Below, in pieces: positions 1 through 8,010 of a DNA stretch of 64,000 nucleotides. Origin of the DNA: Ascidiaceihabitans donghaensis (GTDB taxonomy: Bacteria > Pseudomonadota > Alphaproteobacteria > Rhodobacterales > Rhodobacteraceae); the NCBI RefSeq assembly GCF_900302465.1, contig NZ_OMOR01000001.1:1302001-1366000 (forward strand), read 5' to 3'. Every line of letters starts with the position of its first letter. The stretch's first letter is position 1. The position numbers and the translations under genes were made by a program. Under the pieces are notes generated by a model, which was not told the DNA's origin, searched no databases, and was given only the letters and a program-made list of their open reading frames with translations.

Positions 1-635
1 GCGCGGGTGTAATCCTCGAACCCGTCGGCAACTTCGATAAACGCACCTGGTCCGTGTTTGACATGAGCTTCGTAGTAGGCGGTGACGCCAAGATCCATGC
101 CCAGATCCAAAACCCGGACCACAAGACCGTTCACAGTGATTTCGTCATAGGCCGGATCGGCGTAGGCCAGCTTGGGCGGATACCCTGTGTTGCTTTTGCC
201 GTCTCCGGCCACGTCCAATGTCTTAAACAAACAGTCAGGGGCTTTTGCAAACATCTCGGCCCCGAACGTCAAGGCGTGGCCCATGGCAGTGGGAAAATCG
301 ATTTGGCCGCGTTTGCTGTGTGCGATGGTGTGCGCCGCGCGTGAAAGATCGGCGGGGGTCTTCAAAATGGTCCAGTCCAACATGACCTGCTGGTGATGGC
401 GCCCGGACCATTCGAAGGCGGCGAGGGCTACGGTTTGATCGGTGGCGAAAACGGCACGTTTCACATTTGCAGCATTTAAGGCGTTTGACAGTCCTTTGCG
501 CTGAAGCGCGTCTTCGGTCGCATTGACGGAATTGGACACATCCACCGCAAGCAGCAAGGCCAAGCGGCAGTCTGCCTGAGCGGAAGTGACGCAAGCCACC
601 GCCGCTAAGGCCACGCATGCAGCGTAGGGCTTCAC
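1..635 (-). CDS. DUF1194 (VWA-like) secreted protein, C-terminus cut by window edge
   Basis: The reading frame starts with GTG at 635 and encodes a hydrophobic signal peptide (KPYAACVALAAVACVTSAQA) followed by CRLALLLAVDVSNSVNA. That is a MIDAS-like DxSxS motif of a von Willebrand A fold. Later segments (DFPTAMGHAL, DVAGDGKSNTG) match the DUF1194 family of exported alphaproteobacterial proteins with no assigned reaction. The GTG overlaps the TGA of the upstream glyoxalase gene (GTGA), so the two are probably translationally coupled. The 3' end lies beyond position 1. Metal-dependent ligand binding in the periplasm is the likely biochemical property, but the biological role is unknown. Confidence 0.75.
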   Translation of the reverse strand, partial: MKPYAACVALAAVACVTSAQADCRLALLLAVDVSNSVNATEDALQRKGLSNALNAANVKRAVFATDQTVALAAFEWSGRHHQQVMLDWTILKTPADLSRAAHTIAHSKRGQIDFPTAMGHALTFGAEMFAKAPDCLFKTLDVAGDGKSNTGYPPKLAYADPAYDEITVNGLVVRVLDLGMDLGVTAYYEAHVKHGPGAFIEVADGFEDYTR

Positions 636-1060
636 CAGTGCCCTGTGTTTTCCATACTGGCCCAAGGTTCGGCAGGCTCAAGGTTGTCACCGGCTTGCAG
701 CAGCTCAATCGAGATATTGTCGGGGCTGCGTACAAACGCCATGTGCCCATCGCGGGGCGGACGGTTGATGGTGACGCCATTGTCCATAAGATGTTGGCAT
801 GTTTCATAAATGTTATCAACGCGGTACGCCAGATGGCCAAAATGACGGCCGTCTGATGGCAATCCGTCATCACCATCCCAGTTGTATGTCAGCTCAACGG
901 GGCAGTCTTCGTCCCCTTCAGCCGCCATGAAGATCAGAGAAAACCGGCCGCCTTCGCTGTCGTACCGGCGGGTTTCTTTCATCCCCAGCAATTCAAAAAA
1001 CGCGATGGATTTTTCCAGATCGGCCACGCGGACCATTGTGTGCAGATATTTCAGCGGCAT
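632..1060 (-). CDS. gloA: Lactoylglutathione lyase (glyoxalase I)
   Basis: 142-residue vicinal-oxygen-chelate protein that isomerises the hemithioacetal of methylglyoxal and glutathione to S-lactoylglutathione. Visible family features are the start MPLKYLHTMVRVADLEKSI with the first metal-ligand His, the ELTYNW segment with the metal-binding Glu, GHLAYRVDNIYETC with the second His, and VRSPDNISIELLQ with the final Glu ligand. The start at 1060 is preferred over an in-frame upstream start at 1096 because an AGGA lies 8-9 nt before it and the protein then begins at the family start. The last bases overlap the GTG of the DUF1194 gene. Confidence 0.88.
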   Translation of the reverse strand: MPLKYLHTMVRVADLEKSIAFFELLGMKETRRYDSEGGRFSLIFMAAEGDEDCPVELTYNWDGDDGLPSDGRHFGHLAYRVDNIYETCQHLMDNGVTINRPPRDGHMAFVRSPDNISIELLQAGDNLEPAEPWASMENTGHW

Positions 1061-1129
1061 GTGTTTGTCCTGTATTGGAATAACGTCACCTTCCAACCTA
1101 GCATGTCCGCGGCGCGATGCCAGCGGCTC

Positions 1130-2530
1130 TCAGAATTTTGACTGGATGCCCAGCGTCACGGACAATTCGCGTGTTTCAAAACGACTGATGTTGGAGGTCT
1201 TGCCGCCCGCCCGAACCCGCAAAGACGGTGCGAACCCTGCCACGTCATAATCTGTGAACACCATTGTGACATTCCCATAAAGGGAAGTGTCTTGCCGCCC
1301 GCCCGCAACAGGTGTTGGAAGGCCATAGGTGCTATAATCCGTCTGCCCCAGCGACACGCCGGCGCTTAGGGTCATGGGGCCGATTTGTTTGCCAAAACCG
1401 TATTCAAAAGTCACCACGCTAGACAGGTAGGATGCATTTGTTGCGTCGCTGCGCACATCTTGCAAGTTCACGCCATAACTAAGTTTGTTGCCGTTCTTCA
1501 GCTTCTGATGCACCTTAGCCGAGACCCGCGCAATTGTGCTATCGCGCCGATTGTCGGTGGTAGACCAGCGTTGTTCGATGCTGGCATTCAGGTTCAGGCG
1601 GCTTCTATCTGTCAGTTTGTAACTGGGCGCAAAGCCTGCCCGCGCAAATGTGTATTGCGCGTTGTCCGCAGCCCAGGTTTTGCCAACATTTCCACTGACC
1701 GTCGCGAATGCGCCTGGTGTTTTTAGCCCAAAGCTGTGGGACAGGCCAATATCGGTATAGGTGCTGCCCAGCTCTGCATTGCTGACATTGGGCGCGGCTG
1801 CGCGTGCAGAAGACGACAGTGCGACCCGACGCGTGAAGATCCGAGCATTTAGAACGGTGCGTGTTTTCTTGGTTTGCCGCAGGCGGTACTTGACGCTTAG
1901 GTCTGCGGTGCCAACGATACCGGACAAAGCACGACTGCCTGCGCCGATGCTGCCACCTGTCGGCTCGCCATTGATGATATGGGACACGGCGTCAGAGCCA
2001 TTGTTGACGTTGTCCGACGGTGTCACCGAGAAATTGAACCGCAAGGTCAAAGGGTTGGCTTTTCGCACCTGTGCATAGTTGCGGCCCAGTAATTTGGTGT
2101 GCTTTTCATCAGGGGCGTGAAACGCGGCCCTGCGCAACCACAATTGGGCAGCATTGTATCGTTTTTGTTGGTAGGCCAGTTCGCCAGCCTTGCGTGCGGC
2201 GTTAAAGGACGCAGACGGTGTGTCGCTGTATTTATACGTCAGCCGTGCAGCATGTCGGGCGAGGTCCGGATTTTTCAGCCGCGTGTGTGCAGCAGTCAGC
2301 ACCGAATAGGCGTAGGCATCTTCGGGATCCGCCTGCAAAAGGCCCATAGCCAGTTTTCGGGCCAATTCGAAATCACCGCCGCGAATGGCTTGGGCGGCGA
2401 CACTGCGTGCCTGATTGAGGGTGAGCGTTTCAGTCGGCTGCGGGCTGCCCGGTGTCGCACAGGCAACAAAGGCGGCCACGCATAATGCGCGACGCCCTTT
2501 TTGCATGACCTTGGACCGCGGAGCGCCCAT
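1130..2530 (-). CDS. Slam-like outer-membrane barrel with N-terminal helical repeats
   Basis: 466 residues: a signal-like N-terminus, then helical TPR-like repeats (about 40-155, alanine-rich with ARKLAMGLLQADPEDAYAY), then a beta-barrel region of alternating strands ending in SRFETRELSVTLGIQSKF with a terminal Phe. This order and the final strand resemble surface lipoprotein assembly modifiers (Slam, DUF560), which translocate lipoproteins to the outer leaflet. The gene starts 6 bp after a TbpB-like lipoprotein gene, the classic Slam-substrate arrangement. The start at 2530 is near the upstream stop; an internal ATG at 2506 is possible but has a poorly spaced Shine-Dalgarno. The family call is inferred from architecture and context. 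Confidence 0.62.
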   Translation of the reverse strand: MGAPRSKVMQKGRRALCVAAFVACATPGSPQPTETLTLNQARSVAAQAIRGGDFELARKLAMGLLQADPEDAYAYSVLTAAHTRLKNPDLARHAARLTYKYSDTPSASFNAARKAGELAYQQKRYNAAQLWLRRAAFHAPDEKHTKLLGRNYAQVRKANPLTLRFNFSVTPSDNVNNGSDAVSHIINGEPTGGSIGAGSRALSGIVGTADLSVKYRLRQTKKTRTVLNARIFTRRVALSSSARAAAPNVSNAELGSTYTDIGLSHSFGLKTPGAFATVSGNVGKTWAADNAQYTFARAGFAPSYKLTDRSRLNLNASIEQRWSTTDNRRDSTIARVSAKVHQKLKNGNKLSYGVNLQDVRSDATNASYLSSVVTFEYGFGKQIGPMTLSAGVSLGQTDYSTYGLPTPVAGGRQDTSLYGNVTMVFTDYDVAGFAPSLRVRAGGKTSNISRFETRELSVTLGIQSKF

Positions 2531-2536
2531 CAGTTC

Positions 2537-3535
2537 TTATGGCTGCGCGTTCAGGCAGACAGGGTCTGTATCGCCAGCTTGGCACAGGTCCAGAACGAAC
2601 ACACCATATTCGATTTCATTGTCAAATTGATCAACAAAATCAGTCAATGACGTGCCTCCGACCATGCTTTCGCCGTTCGGACCGCCGATAACGCCCGCAA
2701 AGGTGCCGTTTGTGTCGATTTCACCATCGTCGTCATCGGTCACACCCGCGAAAGACCCATCGTCTTCCAAGGCCCCTTCCACCAAAAAGATGTCTGGCAA
2801 AGCTGCAAATTGCACATCATCTGGCCCATCAGCGGCGAGACTACTTTGAAAGACTGCCGTTCGGTTGTAAATCTCGCCTTCAACAGACATGTCGTTCAGG
2901 TCGACGTTCACAAAGATCAAACCGCGCACATAGGCCGCTTGATTTGGGGTGTTGATGTCGGGATCAAGTGTGGGGTTGATTGGCAAAAGATCAGTGACGG
3001 GGCCGGGTCCGTTCAAACCGGCCGCATATGTGCCGTGATAGGTCACATCGAAGCGGCCTTCGGGGGCGACGGGCGCTGTGTAGGTGCCGGTGCGTTCATA
3101 AAACGTGCCACCGAAGAAATCCCCGAATTGTCCGCCTGTCAGAACAACACCCGCTTGAACACCTTCTCGGCTGGCCACAAATGCCGTTGCGTGACGGCCA
3201 AGAGGGTCGTTTTGGGCCGTGAACGTCGCGTAGCCGTCGATGTAGGCGGTGTAGGATTGACCGGTTGACGTGGTTAATACCTGCTGGCCTTCAGACACGA
3301 AGTTGTAGGTGTTGACCAAAGGCACGCCGTCTTGGGTCAAACCCGAAACGGTCAAAGTCCTGTTGGCGGCGTCATAGTTCAGACTGTCCAGATCGTTTGC
3401 GATGGCCGCAGGCACTTCGATGCCGCCGCTGCCAGTCGTGCCGCCTCCGCCTGTTGTGGATGTAAATGGGTTTGAGCTGCCGCCACACGCGGCCAGCACC
3501 GCTAACGCGGCTATACCTGTATAAATGCGGGTCAT
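2537..3535 (-). CDS. TbpB-like surface lipoprotein, candidate Slam substrate
   Basis: 332-residue lipoprotein: signal MTRIYTGIAALAVLAAC has an LAAC lipobox with Cys17, followed by a low-complexity Gly/Ser/Thr tether. The remainder is strand-rich. The segment GTFAGVIGGPNGESMVGG near 285-302 resembles the G-x-F-x-G-x2-G-x2-G-x3-GG signature of TbpB-type C-lobe barrels. No iron-piracy partner such as a TbpA/TonB receptor is next to it, so transferrin binding is not implied; the ligand is unknown. It is the upstream gene of a two-gene unit with the Slam-like barrel 6 bp downstream. Confidence 0.62.
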   Translation of the reverse strand: MTRIYTGIAALAVLAACGGSSNPFTSTTGGGGTTGSGGIEVPAAIANDLDSLNYDAANRTLTVSGLTQDGVPLVNTYNFVSEGQQVLTTSTGQSYTAYIDGYATFTAQNDPLGRHATAFVASREGVQAGVVLTGGQFGDFFGGTFYERTGTYTAPVAPEGRFDVTYHGTYAAGLNGPGPVTDLLPINPTLDPDINTPNQAAYVRGLIFVNVDLNDMSVEGEIYNRTAVFQSSLAADGPDDVQFAALPDIFLVEGALEDDGSFAGVTDDDDGEIDTNGTFAGVIGGPNGESMVGGTSLTDFVDQFDNEIEYGVFVLDLCQAGDTDPVCLNAQP

Positions 3536-3760
3536 TTGCCCAACCTTTTTGTTTTTTACTGCTGCCTTTGATAAAAAGAATCTCTAATTTGACGCTGTAA
3601 GTCAACGCAGATGCAGGGTCGGGGCATTTCTGTCTTTCAACCGTGACGAAAAAACGTCCACGATATAGAGGTACATCTTCGCTAGACCGCTATATAAGGT
3701 GACAAGCAATGAGATTCTGTGGCCCGTCCCAAAGAGCCATGGTTCAACAAGGAAACAGAC

Positions 3761-4552
3761 ATGCAGCAATACCACGACGCTTTGCGCCATATTCTTGAGC
3801 AGGGCGAAGCGTCCTCTGATCGTACGGGCACTGGCACAATTTCGTGTTTCGGTATGCAAATGCGCTACCCGTTGGCGGATGGTTTTCCGTTGGTCACAAC
3901 CAAGAAAGTGCACCTCAAATCTATCATTCATGAACTGCTGTGGTTCTTGGCAGGCGATACGAACATCGGCTACCTTAAGGACAACGGTGTGTCGATTTGG
4001 GACGAATGGGCGGATGGAAATGGCGATTTGGGTCCGGTCTATGGCAAACAATGGCGCGCCTTCGCGTCCGAACGTGGCACTGTGGATCAGGTCGCAAAGC
4101 TGATCGAAGCCATCAAAGCCACCCCCGACAGCCGCCGTTTGCTGGTGTCGGCATGGAACCCGGGCCAGATTGACGAAATGGCGTTGCCGCCGTGTCATAC
4201 GATGTGGCAGGTGCGCATTGTGGGGCGCAAAATGCACTTACAGCTGTATCAACGCTCTGCCGATATGTTTCTGGGCGTGCCATTCAACATCGCGTCCTAT
4301 GCGTTGCTGTTGCAGATGCTGGCCCATGTCACAGGCTACGAGGCGGGGGATTTTGTGCACACGCTGGGCGACGCCCACATCTATTCAAACCACATGGAGC
4401 AGGTCGAATTACAGCTGTCCCGCACCCCCAAACCCCTGCCGCAAATGAAGATTTTGCGGGATGTGGGGTCGATCTTTGATTTCAAATACGAAGATTTCGC
4501 CTTGGAAGGCTATGACCCCGATCCACTGATCCGCGCGCCCGTCGCAGTATAG
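3761..4552 (+). CDS. thyA: Thymidylate synthase
   Basis: 263 residues, the usual ThyA length. It methylates dUMP to dTMP using 5,10-methylene-THF, producing dihydrofolate. Visible hallmarks: DRTGTGT near the N-terminus, [10 protein letters not shown], the catalytic Cys in [28 protein letters not shown] with the Arg/Ser phosphate contacts and Asn, and HIYSNH. The ATG at 3761 (MQQYHDAL) is chosen over an upstream in-frame GTG at 3719 because it has a GGA ribosome site and matches the family start. It is followed 10 bp later by folA, which recycles the dihydrofolate, so the two form a functional operon. Confidence 0.97.
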   Translation: MQQYHDALRHILEQGEASSDRTGTGTISCFGMQMRYPLADGFPLVTTKKVHLKSIIHELLWFLAGDTNIGYLKDNGVSIWDEWADGNGDLGPVYGKQWRAFASERGTVDQVAKLIEAIKATPDSRRLLVSAWNPGQIDEMALPPCHTMWQVRIVGRKMHLQLYQRSADMFLGVPFNIASYALLLQMLAHVTGYEAGDFVHTLGDAHIYSNHMEQVELQLSRTPKPLPQMKILRDVGSIFDFKYEDFALEGYDPDPLIRAPVAV

Positions 4553-4562
4553 GAGACCACAC

Positions 4563-5039
4563 ATGATTACCCTGATTGCAGCCCGCGCCAAAGGCAGCGC
4601 CATCGGCAAAGACGGCGACATGCCGTGGCACTTGCCCGAAGATTTGAAGTATTTCATGCGTGAAACCATGGGCGGGGCCGTCATCATGGGACGGCGCACT
4701 TGGGACAGCCTGCCTGTGACCCCTTTGAAAAATCGTCTGAATATCGTGGTGACATCCCAAGGCTGCGCAGCAGAACATTGCGTGGGGTCCGTGGACGAGG
4801 CCATCGAACTGGCGCACTCCATGGGCTACCACCGCATCTACGGTATGGGCGGCGCTGGCATCTACGGCGCAATGCTACCCATCGCGGACCGCTTGTGCCT
4901 GACAGAGGTCGATCTGGAGGTCGAGGGGGCGGACACGTTCTTTCCATCCTTTGACGGGTCGGAGTGGCGGTTGGTGTCTCAGCTGGAGTTGGAAAGCGAC
5001 GGGCCGCGGTGTGTTGTGGGGGAGTGGGTTCGGGGATGA
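4563..5039 (+). CDS. folA: Dihydrofolate reductase
   Basis: 158 residues, typical of bacterial DHFR. It reduces dihydrofolate made by ThyA to tetrahydrofolate with NADPH. Motifs: MITLIAARAKGSAIG, the DGDMPWHLPEDLKYF substrate loop with the Asp/Trp pair, GGAVIMGRRTWDSLP for NADPH binding, and IYGMGGAGIYGAML. It lies 10 bp after thyA. Its TGA overlaps the ATG of the next gene (ATGA), although that gene is unrelated and AT-rich, so the downstream coupling looks recent. Confidence 0.96.
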   Translation: MITLIAARAKGSAIGKDGDMPWHLPEDLKYFMRETMGGAVIMGRRTWDSLPVTPLKNRLNIVVTSQGCAAEHCVGSVDEAIELAHSMGYHRIYGMGGAGIYGAMLPIADRLCLTEVDLEVEGADTFFPSFDGSEWRLVSQLELESDGPRCVVGEWVRG

Positions 5040-5890
5040 GCCAAACGTCAAAATGGCATCATTATGTACCCCAAGGTGTTCTGTCGCAATTTTGCTATGA
5101 AGGTACCAAATTTTACTACTTTTCTAAGAGGCGGCCCGAAGAGGGGGTTGCCAGTAGAGATATCAGTAAAAAGTTTCGGAAGCGCCACTACTACTCCGTA
5201 ACTACCCTAAACGGGCAGAGATCGGACGTTCTGGAACGTGAATTCTTACAAGTTCTAGATTCCAAGTTTGCTGAATTTATCAACCAGTTTGTTCAGGTCA
5301 TATATACTGGAAAAGAGCCGGTTATTGACCTCGAGACAAGGAAATTCTTGCAGCAATTTTTCTACTACTACGCAAAACGGAATCCTGATTTTGCTTCAAA
5401 TAACGATATTTATGATCAACCTGATTTGGCTATACGAAACGCGATTGAGCGATACCAACGTGAATTTGGAGAGATTGCGCCGTGCAAAATTGATGAAATG
5501 CTGGATCCGGAAAAAGTTTCGGAAATTGTCCAGTATGCACACGTTCAATCGCTGGCGCGATCTTCGCCTATGATAAATGAAAGACTCAATCGAATGAGTT
5601 TGCATTTTGCCAGCGCCCCTCTTGGAAAGCAGTTTTTGGTTGGCAGCAATCCTGTTGTTCGTTTGGAGAATATGAAAGGGGCACTGTTGGGTGACGGATA
5701 TGTCGAACTTTGGACAGCTATGACGCCAAAGCTTCTAATTGGTTTCGCTGGACCTAACAGCGGATTTCCATTTCATCTACAAATCGATGCATCTGAAGTC
5801 AGAAAAATAAATTTGCAACTGTTCAGGCAAAGTACTGAGGTAGCTGGTTCTAACAAAGCGCTTGTTAATTCCATTGTCTTTTCTAGATAA
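5036..5890 (+). CDS. DUF4238 domain protein, AT-rich acquired gene
   Basis: 284 residues beginning MSQTSKWHHYVPQGVLSQF. The HHYVP motif close to the N-terminus is the hallmark of DUF4238, a family of unknown function often found as isolated accessory genes. Codon use is clearly more AT-rich than folA before it and the P450 after it, which suggests recent transfer. The ATG at 5036 overlaps the folA stop (ATGA), so it may be translated from the thyA-folA message. An in-frame start at 4964 would lie inside folA and is rejected. A nuclease or anti-phage role for this family is possible but not shown here. Confidence 0.75.
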   Translation: MSQTSKWHHYVPQGVLSQFCYEGTKFYYFSKRRPEEGVASRDISKKFRKRHYYSVTTLNGQRSDVLEREFLQVLDSKFAEFINQFVQVIYTGKEPVIDLETRKFLQQFFYYYAKRNPDFASNNDIYDQPDLAIRNAIERYQREFGEIAPCKIDEMLDPEKVSEIVQYAHVQSLARSSPMINERLNRMSLHFASAPLGKQFLVGSNPVVRLENMKGALLGDGYVELWTAMTPKLLIGFAGPNSGFPFHLQIDASEVRKINLQLFRQSTEVAGSNKALVNSIVFSR

Positions 5891-5911
5891 GCTAAGAGTA
5901 GGAAAATTCCC

Positions 5912-7096
5912 ATGCTCACCCTCTCCTCCCTCCCCCCCGACTTCCACGAAAACCCGTTCCCGTACTACGACCAGCTCCTCGCCCACGCCCCCGTCCACCC
6001 GCAACCCGACGGGTCCTACATCCTTTCCAAACATGCCGACCTTGAGCGGGTTTACAAAGACACCACCACCTTCCTCAGCGACAAACGCGCGGCCTTTGCG
6101 CCGAAGTTCGGGGCCGGCACTCCGCTTTATGAGCATCACACCACCAGCCTCGTCTTCAACGATCCGCCGCTGCATTCCCGTGTGCGCCGCATCATGGCCT
6201 CGGCCCTTGCGCCGCGCGCGATACAGCGGATGGAAGTGGGTTTGATCGAGACTGTGGATGCTTTGCTGGACGCGATGCCCTCAAACCCCGACTTGATCGA
6301 GGATTTTGCCAGCACCATTCCCATTCAGATCATTGGCAATTTGCTGGACATCCCCATGGACGAACGCGGGCCGTTGCGCGATTGGTCGCTGGCCATTTTG
6401 GGGGCTTTGGAACCTGTGCTGTCGGATGCGCAATTGCAGCGCGGGCAAGATGCTGTTCGTGAATTCAAGCTGTACCTTCAAGACCTGATTGCACGGCGCA
6501 AGGCGCATCCGGGTGATGTGGACACCGATGTTTTGACCCGATTGATACAGGGGGACACGCAGGGACAGCTAAGTGAAATAGAGTTGATCCAGAATTGCAT
6601 TTTTATCCTGAATGCGGGGCATGAAACGACCACCAACTTGATCGGGAACGGGTTGGCTGTGCTGCATGATCACCCCGATCAAAGGGCGGCGTTGCGTGAA
6701 CGCCCTGATCTGATCGCAAGTGCTGTGGAAGAGGTGTTGCGCGTGGCCTCCCCTAACCAGTTTGGCAACCGCGAGACGGCGGAGCAGGTTGAAATCGGTG
6801 GCATTGTGATTGCCAAAGGCACCAACTTGCATTTGTGCATCGGCGCTGCAAATCGTGATCGGGATGTTTTTGATGATCCGGACCGCTTTGATGTTTCGCG
6901 AAAACCCAATCGCCATTTGGCGTTTGCGGGTGGACCTCATGTGTGTGTCGGCCTGACCTTGGCACGTATGGAGGGACGGATTGCACTTGGTCGGTTTTTG
7001 GCGCGGTTTCCCGATTACGAAATTACAGGACGCACCCAAGGCGGGCGCGTTCGCTTTCGGGGATACAGTGCGCTGCAGGCGCGCCTGAACAGCTGA
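5912..7096 (+). CDS. Cytochrome P450
   Basis: 394-residue soluble bacterial P450. Haem-thiolate signature FAGGPHVCVG near 344-353 contains the proximal Cys. The I-helix oxygen-activation motif AGHETT is near 235-240, and the K-helix ExxR appears in EEVLR. Length and absence of a membrane anchor fit class I bacterial enzymes that take electrons from a ferredoxin; no ferredoxin or reductase gene is adjacent. Substrate unknown. AGGA lies 9 nt before the ATG. The first 60 codons are strikingly C-rich in third position compared with the rest of the gene. Confidence 0.93.
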   Translation: MLTLSSLPPDFHENPFPYYDQLLAHAPVHPQPDGSYILSKHADLERVYKDTTTFLSDKRAAFAPKFGAGTPLYEHHTTSLVFNDPPLHSRVRRIMASALAPRAIQRMEVGLIETVDALLDAMPSNPDLIEDFASTIPIQIIGNLLDIPMDERGPLRDWSLAILGALEPVLSDAQLQRGQDAVREFKLYLQDLIARRKAHPGDVDTDVLTRLIQGDTQGQLSEIELIQNCIFILNAGHETTTNLIGNGLAVLHDHPDQRAALRERPDLIASAVEEVLRVASPNQFGNRETAEQVEIGGIVIAKGTNLHLCIGAANRDRDVFDDPDRFDVSRKPNRHLAFAGGPHVCVGLTLARMEGRIALGRFLARFPDYEITGRTQGGRVRFRGYSALQARLNS

Positions 7097-7099
7097 GTT

Positions 7100-7333
7100 T
7101 TACAGGCGGCGGCCCTTGCGCAGCTGTACCACAAGCTCTGCGTTTTCGGTTTCCCAGATTTTGAAACGCTTGTATCCCGCCATCCGGTCGGGGGTGTCAG
7201 TGTCTGCAAAGTGGGATTTGATGGCCGCGTAATGGCCTGTGCAGCTTGCTATTTCATCTGCCGTTAACATGCGCTGGGCTGCAGTGTTATCGCAAGCGTA
7301 ATACAGAGAAAGCAGGCGTAAAAGTTCGATCAT
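7100..7333 (-). CDS. Small conserved-looking protein of unknown function
   Basis: 77 residues starting MIELLRLLSLYYACDNTAAQ. The ATG at 7333 has AAAGGA about 7 nt upstream; a longer in-frame start at 7366 lacks this. The protein is a mixed helical, basic-ended sequence without signal peptide or membrane segment and is not recognised. It converges with the P450 gene only 3 bp away, so no terminator fits between them. Confidence 0.55.
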   Translation of the reverse strand: MIELLRLLSLYYACDNTAAQRMLTADEIASCTGHYAAIKSHFADTDTPDRMAGYKRFKIWETENAELVVQLRKGRRL

Positions 7334-7519
7334 GGGATTGTCCTTTCGCCTCCAAACTAGGCGCAATCATCTCTAAATATGGTTAATGATGCGCCCGCGC
7401 CCCCTAATTGCGGGGTCTTTGACTGCGTCAGCGTCACAAAAGGGGTAGACGCGGCCCCATGCAATCAGGCAATATTAACCAAAATAAAATGTAACACGTT
7501 TAATAAAACGAGGGATGAT

Positions 7520-7807
7520 ATGCGTATCAAAACAGCACTTTTGGCAGGTTTGGGCCTGATGGTTATGGGCGCGGCCCCTGCGTTTGCGGATGCAAAAATC
7601 TATCCATACCACGCCAAAGCCAACTATTGCCCTGCAGGCCTTCAGCCCATCACTATTTCCGGTGTTATCTGCTGCGGTACGCCCAACCAGTCCATGTCCT
7701 ACCAGCATGTGATGATGAACGCGGCCAAGCGCCATAAGCCAAAGCGCCACGTACGCCGTGCGAAATCCACATATGATTGCCCGATTGGCACCAAAGGCTG
7801 TTCCTGA
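7520..7807 (+). CDS. Small secreted cysteine-containing protein
   Basis: 95 residues: signal peptide MRIKTALLAGLGLMVMGAAP ending at AFA, then a short mature protein of about 72 residues with four cysteines (NYC, ICC, YDC, KGC contexts) that could form disulfides in the periplasm. A basic KRHKPKRHVRRAK patch lies near the C-terminus. AGGGA sits 5 nt before the ATG at 7520; an upstream in-frame ATG at 7379 gives an implausible non-signal extension. Function not recognised. Confidence 0.7.
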   Translation: MRIKTALLAGLGLMVMGAAPAFADAKIYPYHAKANYCPAGLQPITISGVICCGTPNQSMSYQHVMMNAAKRHKPKRHVRRAKSTYDCPIGTKGCS

Positions 7808-8010
7808 ACCACGTCTTTGCAGCATCGTTTGAAGCTGAATTGAATTTGCAGTGAAAGCGTCCGGCCCCGTAGGCTTGGCGCTTTCATTCATTTTAGGCTT
7901 GTGAGGCGCACTTGAAGACCCAAGCCCAAGTCCCATAATTTCCGTCTGTTCTTTTGCCGTGCGCAATAGTAATGACACGGGCGAAGTTTCAAGAAAGGTT
8001 CGGTCCGCTG

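Noticed and set aside
3719-3760. N-terminal extension of ThyA from a GTG at 3719
   Set aside because: No ribosome site, and the family start and GGA box both point to ATG 3761.
4964-5035. Longer start for the DUF4238 gene inside folA
   Set aside because: The extension is low-complexity read-through of folA; the HHYVP motif belongs close to the N-terminus.
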